NCBI GenBank assembly: GCA_032622095.1
Contig: CP136061.1
Coordinates: forward strand, 186,132,369-186,196,368
Source: Siphonodentalium dalli
Taxonomy: Eukaryota > Mollusca > Scaphopoda > Gadilida > Siphonodentaliidae
Length of the DNA: 64,000 bases
Direction of reading: 5' to 3'
Each line of letters begins with the position of its first letter. Position 1 is the stretch's first letter. The position numbers and the translations under genes are program-made. The notes beneath the pieces were generated by a model. The model made no database searches, was not told where the DNA came from, and was given only the letters and a program-made list of their open reading frames with translations. Below, piece after piece: positions 46,501 through 55,500 of this stretch.

Positions 46501-49500
46501 TCTTTGTATGACTAAATTCTTTATCACGGGCTGCAGGTCGTACCTTTAGTCTGATCATCATAAAATTTTTCATGAATGTTAATAATGACATGTAGATGGG
46601 AACGAGTCATTTTGGGGTCATTCGACCAAGAAAGATGGCCGCCAGCAGCCATCTTGGATTTTACTCTTTGTATGACTAAATCCTTTAGCACGGGCTACAG
46701 GTCTTACCTTTAGTCTGATCATCATAAAATTTTTCATGGCTGTTGAAATTGGAATGTAAATGGGAATGAGTCATTTTGGGGTCATTCGGACAAAAAACAT
46801 GGCCGCCAGCGGCCATCTTGGATTTCAAAATTTAATCCATTAGCACGGGCCACAGGTCGTACTATTCGTCTGATCATCATCAAATTTGTCCTGGATGTTA
46901 ATGTTGATATGTAGATGGGAACGAGTAATTTTGGGGTCATTTGGCGGAAAAACGTGGCCGCCAGCAGCCATCTTGGATTTTACTCTTTGTATGACTAAAT
47001 TCTTTAGCACGGGCTACAGGTCGTACCTTTAGTCTGATCATCATAAAATTTGTCATGGATGTTAACAATGACATGTAGATTGGAACGAGTCATTTTGGGG
47101 TCAATCGGCCAAAAAACATGGCCGCCAGCAGCCATCTTGGATTTTACTCTTTGTATGACTAAATTCTTTAGCATGGGCTACAGGTCGTACCTTTAGTCTG
47201 ATCGTCATAAAATTTGTCATTGATGTTAACGATGACATGTAGATGGGAACGACTCATTTTGGGGTCATTCGGCCGAAGACATGGCCGCCAGCAGCCATCT
47301 TGGATTTTACTTTTCTCTTCATGTCTATAAACTAGTATTAGACATTCAACTTTCCACATTCCTAATCGCTCCATTGACTGTAATATATTAAATTATTCCC
47401 TTTCCAAGTTGAGCTACAGTGTCATTGACACTTTCATCTTGAAAATTTTGGGATTGGAATCGACAAAATCACGTTGAGAACTTCGCCAGTGATGGCCATT
47501 TTGACAATGACTACAGACGCACATCGTTTACTTGTAGCAAACCTATATTGCATTATTGTGCAACATATACGATGGCATGAATCGTCCGATTTCGGAGTCC
47601 ACTTGGTATGGTATGCGAAGTCTCCTAATTTCGTGCTAACTCTATTTCATGAAGCCGACTTCTCGCTACGTTCATTTCATGTACACTACCTCATTGTATA
47701 TGCAACAGCTCTGTTAGTGCGCAGAAAGTTGGCCAGGACAGAAATGTCTCCTTTGACGATAATTTACATGTATTCATAAACAAGATAGAACTTGTAATCC
47801 AATGAAATTTCTTTTGCCTCAACTAATTGTAAGTTGAAGTTGAGCGACATTTGGATAATGATTATCACAGAACGTTCATTGTACATATACAACATTTCTT
47901 TATAATTAATTGTGCTTACCGATTAATATTTGCAAATCTTAGCTAGCCCGAATGTATTACTATTAACATGAGGGCTCGTATTTGGATACTTGGAACGTCG
48001 CGAACGTTACATCGACTTCAAGATATTTATTTGAAATTTTTACCCTGTTCTTGCGATTCCATTTTCTTTCCCTCATTGTATCATCGGAACAATCGTTAGA
48101 AACAATGAGATTATGTTTGTTATAACATATAGTATTATATGGCCTGTGTTCAAATAATGCTGTGTCTCTTGAATAGTCTCGTTCTTTACATGCCTGTCCA
48201 GTATTACTGACAGTGTCCGGTTGCTATCAATCGTGCAACTGGTTTGATTGGGGACTAGGATTATCTGACACAAGATTGGGCACCAAGGATTTTCATTTCA
48301 AGTTCCAGGGCTCAAAATATATTTAATTTTACGAGAATCAAATGCTGAATCATGTTAGTCATAAAGCACTGCAAATTGTAAAGTTTTGTGAGAATCATTA
48401 CGGGAATCGATTCGGTGATTCTCGTCGAATCTTGAAGCCTGAGTTCCCATTGTCGAATGGCGATCTCCATCATTTCATACCGGTACTCTGTCATTATTTC
48501 GGCGACAATTGTGTCTGTTTCTTTGCAATCACTCAATGTATTTTGCTGAATGGGCTTCCCTGTTCCATGACTACACAGATATGCAAGTGCAGTAGCCTGA
48601 ACCTTCAGCTATAGTTTGCTTAAATATCCAAGGATACTTCCGTCCGTGGTCAGAACTCTTTGGAGATATTTTGGATGAGAGCCTTTGGCTGGCCAACTTG
48701 TGGCAAGTCACCATATCCGTGTGACCTAGCATGGTCGCAGTGTTGAAATGATTCATTGGCTAGCCAGTGTCTCAATAAATTTTCAGTCAATCAATGTTTA
48801 TACTTTTGATGATTTTGATGTTTCACATTTCCATGTGTTCACTGTAACAAATAGACAACATCTGAACTGTTATCCTCAGACATTAGTGTTTGTCGATACA
48901 TTCAAATTATGAATTAACATGATACAAAATGGTGAGCTTAAAAACATGTATGGCCAGCCATAATTGTTCCATAGTAGTACAAGGGTGTCAGTGCCTCAAA
49001 GGCTCAATGACATACGAATTGACTATATAAATATGGCGTGCGTCAATTTTCACTGATACCGACATACTTCTGCGCTTTCAATCCATGAATAGTCAAGGTG
49101 AACTACTATGCATTTATATTGTCATGTGCCCCCGATGCACTGCCAATAGCCTTTCCAACAGAGTCCATCACTTGGCTCTCTACCTTCTATTTCCACATAT
49201 AGAAAAGATCAAATGTCAAATAGCCTTCACTCACGTATTAAGCACAGTTACAGGCAATGCATTTATATTGTGCAGGGCTGCTGCCACTATAATTTCCATC
49301 AGAGACCAACACATGGCTCTTTTCCTTCTATTGCCTCATATCCAATTGATTATCGGGCAAATAACAGAAAGGACAGCATTTGTATTGTCACACATATAAA
49401 GTGCAGTTACATGAACAGCGTTTATATTTATATTGCGCACGACCACTGCAGGCCTGCGTATTGGAGGCACACAACGGTTCGGTTCACATGACGGTTGCAA

Positions 49501-52500
49501 AATCTAGGTTGCGCCAAGGTTGTGTGAGGTTCTCGTGATACTAATTATAACTGTTTGTGTAACTTATGGGTATCTAAGGACAACCAGACAGCCGACACAT
49601 ACTAGTATGTTATGGCTTGCGCATATTTTGCATTCCGCAGACCTGCCAGTGCCAATTTCAGAAGAGTCCAAAACATATCTCTTCTCCTTCTATTACTAAA
49701 TATCCATATGATTATCTGGTGAATAGAATACCTAAATGACTAACACAAATGACAGCTTTTGTATCATCACACATATACAGCGCCGTTCCACAAGAAGCCT
49801 CTATATCGTGTATGACCACTGCCCAGTACCAGTGACTGGTGGGGTGCTACTATCGTTGATTTGGAAAACCAATCTTCATGGGCGCACGCCTCAGCACCTG
49901 AGCCTTAGGGTGGGAAAGACTCGTCATGTGCCGCTGACAGCGCACCAGCCAACCAGCCTTCAGTTCTTCCCAGATGAAAATGCAGCGCAAGCTCTCATTT
50001 TCTCTCACAATCCAGAAGACGGATGTAATTGCATCCGTAATATAATCGTTCATTGTGTTTCTCTCAAATTAAATGTCTTTGTAGGATAGACCTCGAAACA
50101 TGCATGTTTAGTTGCACTTTCACATTCCCATACTTTAACTGCGATGGGACCGGTTTTAAAATATACCTCCAATAGTTTAATATTGAATCAACGGTTACTG
50201 TAACCATGCACATTTTGTCAAGAGGGAGAGGGCAAAGTTTAATGCTCGTGAATTAGAGAATTACAAGTGCATACGGGTGCGAGTACAATTGCTCCTGTCA
50301 TCTGGGAAGGACTGAGACTTCTGACTCTTCCCCACGGTCCATGGCCCACTCCATTACGAGAGTGGGTCTTGTCCCCCTGGAATCATTCTCCCTCGGAATA
50401 TGTCCAGGCCTGCTCTACCTTCGGAGGACTTTCCGTACGCGTATAAAACATTCTCCTCACCGTAAGCAAGGGCACCGCGAAAACTGTTCTTGCACAGGAG
50501 AAATCTGTTCTCATCGTCCTCTTCGCCGAGAAGTGACAGTATCTTACCTGCAGTTTAATTTCTAGCAGGTAAGACCACGTGGCCACATAATGAACGGAAT
50601 TTACCTTATTAACATTATTTTGCATTAACTAACAAAATGTTTTGTGTATTACGCTTGCTAATAACTAACAGAATGTCTTGTCTTATAATCGACGAGATTC
50701 GACTTTTATGCGGGTTGCTCAAGAAATAAAAGCGGCAATATGCGGTATTGTCATTGTTGGATGAGGGCCCGTTGGTCCATGGTTAATCAATTTGAGCAAA
50801 CGTACCAGTCTTACCTCGGGCAGGACCAGTTCGGCCCCCCCTGGTCATGCATCAGCAGACTTTGGGTGGCAGCGTGCAGTTCTCGGAGATTCGGGCAACC
50901 AATCCTCCAGAACACCCGCACACTCGCCTTTGGAGGCTGTTCTGGGTGGGGAAGTCTCGATGTCCGGTGCCGCTCAATGCTCTCCAGCCAGAAGGCCTTC
51001 TGACACTTCCCCACGGCGCTGTGGCCCACCCCATTACGAGGGTCGGTCTTGTCCCCCTGGAAACGTCATCCCACGTGATACGTCCAGGCCTGCTCCTCTG
51101 GCGTCATGGGATCCTAGTGGTATGTCATCGACGTTTATGCCAGCTTGTCTGGACCACCTGCATTCGGGAGATTCGGTGGGGGGGTTTTCTCTGGTCAAAT
51201 GGATCCTTCTAATTTTATCTTTTTGCTGACCTTCTGGCATTGGGGTGGGCCAAAGCACCTTAACTTCAACTGCGAGAGCATTTATTCCTCGTTCGAGCCA
51301 TTCCCCGAGTGGGCTTCCCTATAGTACCTTATCTCAACCTGATGCAGGGTGTTCTGTTGCTGGCGTTGATACTGACATGCTTCCTATACTTCTCATGGCG
51401 TCTAATGGCTTTGACGACGATGGTCAAGAATCACAGGCCGATGGTGGTTCCCACTGTCGGTTGAGGATTCTGTCGTTCCTAAGGAACTCGCTTTGCGTAT
51501 GGAAACGACATGGGTCGATCTCTTGTACAAAACTTCATCACAGGATATGTGTCAACTGACTTACACAAACTTTGCAGAACTGTACCAGTCTTTACCTCGG
51601 GATGAACCAGTTCGAGCCCCATGGTCCTGCACCAGCAGTCCGTGGCAGGCGGGGTGCCATTCTCGGAGATTCGGGCAACCAATCCTCCAGGACAATCGCA
51701 CCCGAGCCTTTGGAGGCTGTTCTGTGTGGGGACGACTCGATGTCGCATACTGTCAATAGCGCTTTCTATTTTGGAAGATATCTACAGAAATCACTCTCAT
51801 CTCATGAAAACGAGAAGAAGATGCAGTGAAGTCAGCAGCAGAAGAAGAAGTCTCTACTTGCTCGGTTTCTAGCTGGCGCGTATGGTGTGGCACTGCCTGG
51901 GACGTTTCTTCCTAAAACCAGGGGGGGGGGGGGGCAGGTACAAGCTTGAGCAATACTGGAATCTGAATTTATGAGCTCTTTCACATAACATATCAAAGCT
52001 GATTCATGACTAAATCACATTTACATGAAATCTGTTTTGGAAGAGTACATTCCCGTCAAATTGGAATATTAAATTTATTGCTCGTTGCCTCCTCCTGGGC
52101 TTGCATTCTAATCCATATAGTTCAGTTGAAGGGCTTCTCCTTGGCGGAAAAATATAATTTTTAAAATTAAAATTAGTTTTTCCTCAAGGGAAGCCCGAAA
52201 CTGAACTATCATAGATCCCTCCCATGGCGGTGCCATTCCCAACCCCGCGACTCGCAAATCTTATTATTAAAAGTCGGAAATAAAACTGGCTAGATGAATT
52301 GTTAGAGCGCGGGATTTGCACGGGACGCATTCATAGTGGGCTAATCCGAGCACTGATTGACCGGAGTAGGCAATAAACGGACAATAAATTTTAACCCTCC
52401 TGATAACACAAGGCCGAGGATAATAATCCATTTAGTTCAGTTTCGGGCTTCCCTTGAGGAAAAACTAATTTTAATTTAAAAAATTATATTTCTTGCTCAT

Positions 52501-55500
52501 AACTCAAATTAAGGAATGGGAGTTTAGGATATATTCTGTGGTCATTGACAAATATTTACATACTAAGTGTTGTCATACTAAATCCAGCATTCTGATTGGT
52601 CGGCGCCCACGTGGCTAGTTGCAGTTATTTCTCGGTGAATGCGCAACGGCTCATAACACCAAGCTCATAACACCATCGATACGTCATTGGGTTTGGAAAG
52701 ACGAACGTGTAATGTTTTGGGCGCATTTGGACTTGCGCAGGATTGACTTAATACATCATCGGGTTTCAATAGGAAGAGAAATTGTTCCTATTAACTTTTG
52801 CCAAGGGTGCTATTGGGTATTTTGGGCTGTTTTTGTCACGATACACTTTTCGATTTAAATACATTTACAAAAGTGGCTTTTTCGCTAAATGTATATAAAT
52901 ATAAGGATTAACTGTAATGTGGACTATTTTTATGGAGATGTAACCGTGAGGTAAGTGGTCATAACTTGTATGTAAAACCCTTCGGGTTTTACACAAGTTA
53001 TATATCCACTTACCTCACGGTTACATCTCCATAAAAACAGTCCACATGACAGTTAATCCTTATATATGTCATACATACACAGAACGAAGTGTGTTAATGG
53101 GTTTATTGGTACGGCACAAGTGCTAGCACGGAAGGATGGAATGAGAGGCGGAGTCTCGAGTTATATCCTTCCATAATAGCACAAGTGCCGTATCATAGGC
53201 AAGCGTGTAATAAATTATGTTGGTAATCGCACATTCTTACCAATGTTTTCAATCAAAGTAATTTTCAATTGGAAAATTTGGTAAGAAATTCAGAGAAAAC
53301 TATCAAGAACTTTGGCAGAAATAAGGTATCGACATGTTCGCAATATAGTTGGTCATACGCTTGTCACCATAAAATTACTGTGTCCCGGCCTTTATTAGAA
53401 ATTTACTTTGTTTTCTTTTTTCTGTATATCTTTCATAGTCCACCATTTATATTTGAACTTGAAACCATGTGATTTCTGACTCTGACAGTGGTGTCATGAA
53501 ATTTGAGTATTGAGTTAAACAATATATATCTTGGTACTTTCGCAATTATCCGAAGCCATTTTTATATTTATCAATTGGAAGTCACCTCAAAGGGAATGGC
53601 AGGAAGACTTGTTGGACTAAGCTGTCCCCTCTCAATATACTAGTAGTTGTTTGTCTTGTTGTTTCTATGTTATGTATCCTCGAAATTGGCCAAGGCAATA
53701 AGCAATGCTGTGGGAATTGCCATTGCAACATGTGGAATCTATAATGGCACAGCATTTACTTTGCCTTGGGACATTTTTTCTAATTTTGAGGGCTGTGTAT
53801 ATTTTGGAAATAAATTATCCTATCCTATCCTATCTAGTGAGATGGAACGGCATCAAATTGGTGGAAATTATACATTCACAGAATATTAGGCATTTTTCAA
53901 CTGACAGTTAATCTTAACTTTCAGATTGTTATTATTCAAAAATACTATCGCCGGTGGCTTGCAAAAAGGTATGTTCAGCGTTTGAAAGCTGATAAGCAGT
54001 CCAGACTTGAATATGAACGACATGAGGAGGTGAGGAAAATTAAAGAAAAGGAAGATAGAATTAAAAAGGAGTTTGAGAGAAGAATGAATCCCAAAAATAA
54101 AGAAGACTTCGATCTCCTCTATCATGCACTTGAAAGTAAGTCCTTATCTTATCAGTCTGTTTATTTAACACTTTCTATGTGATCAAATGGATTCTCCCAT
54201 CGGTTATAAAATCATACATTAGAATGGTCTATTATTTATTTGGAGGGGTGGTCAGGAAATTTTAGCAGATGACTTGACAGACAAACAGCTAAACACAGAA
54301 AGATTTCTATTCAATGGAGAGATATGTTCTGATTATATGGGCATTTTTTTAAACTTATTATCTGAACAGGGAACTATTCTTCAATGATAATTTAACCCTT
54401 TCATGATGGGAGCTGCACTGGTGCTGCATTAAAGATCATGTGCCAGTGCATTCTCTTATATATATGCGAGTCTCCCATAGGGAGTCTCACATATATAAGA
54501 GAATGCACTGGCTTACAAGGTCAGGGTAAATATTGTTAGGCCAAAGTATTCTCTTATATGTGAGGCTCCCTATGGCAGACTCGCATGTATAAGAGAATGC
54601 ATTGACACAGGGTTTTCACAAAATTTCAGGAAGCTCCTATCATGGAAGGGTTAATAAAGAAATATTGATTAATACTGGATGTTTGCTGATGGGTAGTTAG
54701 TTACTTGTTCCAATTCAGTTATTTGAAGGAACGTCCTTCGGCTGGTTGTTGAGCTTATTAGTTGAACATCTCTACAAATGAACAAAATGAATATATATGG
54801 TGTTTCACTTCCTATTCTCAGCTTATGTTAATTGACCATACCATTGAATGAAGTATAAACCATTCCAATTATATAGAGCTATGCTCTAATTAATCGTCCC
54901 CTTTAACAAGGTTATGGGTTGGTAATGACCGTGGTCACACCGCCACTAGACGTCGCTCAGGTGGTATCACCACGGCTGCTGGCGGTGACACACAGTGCTG
55001 TGCGGTAATTTTACCGCTGTCATATTGGAAGTCACCGCGGTAATCTAATCCGTTACCGGTGTATACCGTGGTACTTTTTTCCCAACTTGAAAGATCGTTG
55101 TCAACCGCGATTGAAAAAATCAGCCGATAAGAATGATATTATCACAAACTGCACCATGATTCTATTATAGTATAACCTGTTGGCAGCTTAGAATATGTTT
55201 TATACATGTAGATTGTTCCTGGTCAGTCCTTCTGCCTTCTTTTATCTTGCTTTCAAACATGTGTGATATCATGCGGATGAATATTATTTTTATTATTTAC
55301 ATCGATTCATGCTTTTAATAATGTTGTTTGTATGATTTATTTTATGCAATAGGCCAATGTTACAATATTACTCGATTATTTGCAAAATATTCACCAATGT
55401 ATAAGATGTCATATATGACACACTCACCCGCCAAAGTGTTAATTAATAGTACATTTCCACTCCTACATTTCAATACTTTGATTGAAATTGCAGAATGGAG

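Larger units (their letters stand above)
44562..52491. mobile_element. DIRS-like tyrosine-recombinase retrotransposon derivative
   Basis: Inverted terminal repeats of about 190-215 bp (44562-44753; 52277-52491) are very similar through AGGGTTAAAATTTATTGTCC, CGGTCAATCAGTGCTCGG and GATGAATTGTTAGAGCGCGG, but differ in their outer 40-60 bp. At 52109-52208 lies an internal complementary region joining the inverses of the two outer ends. TTT occurs at both ends and at that junction. These are defining traits of DIRS elements, which integrate without target duplications. The 7.9 kb includes a nested Helitron. No reverse transcriptase or recombinase was recognised, so it is non-autonomous or decayed. 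Confidence 0.75.

Noticed and set aside
50792-51229. 145-codon ORF as a real protein
   Set aside because: Four frames are open over the same GC-rich repeated modules, and the duplicate at 51572 does not keep the whole frame; base composition explains the openness.
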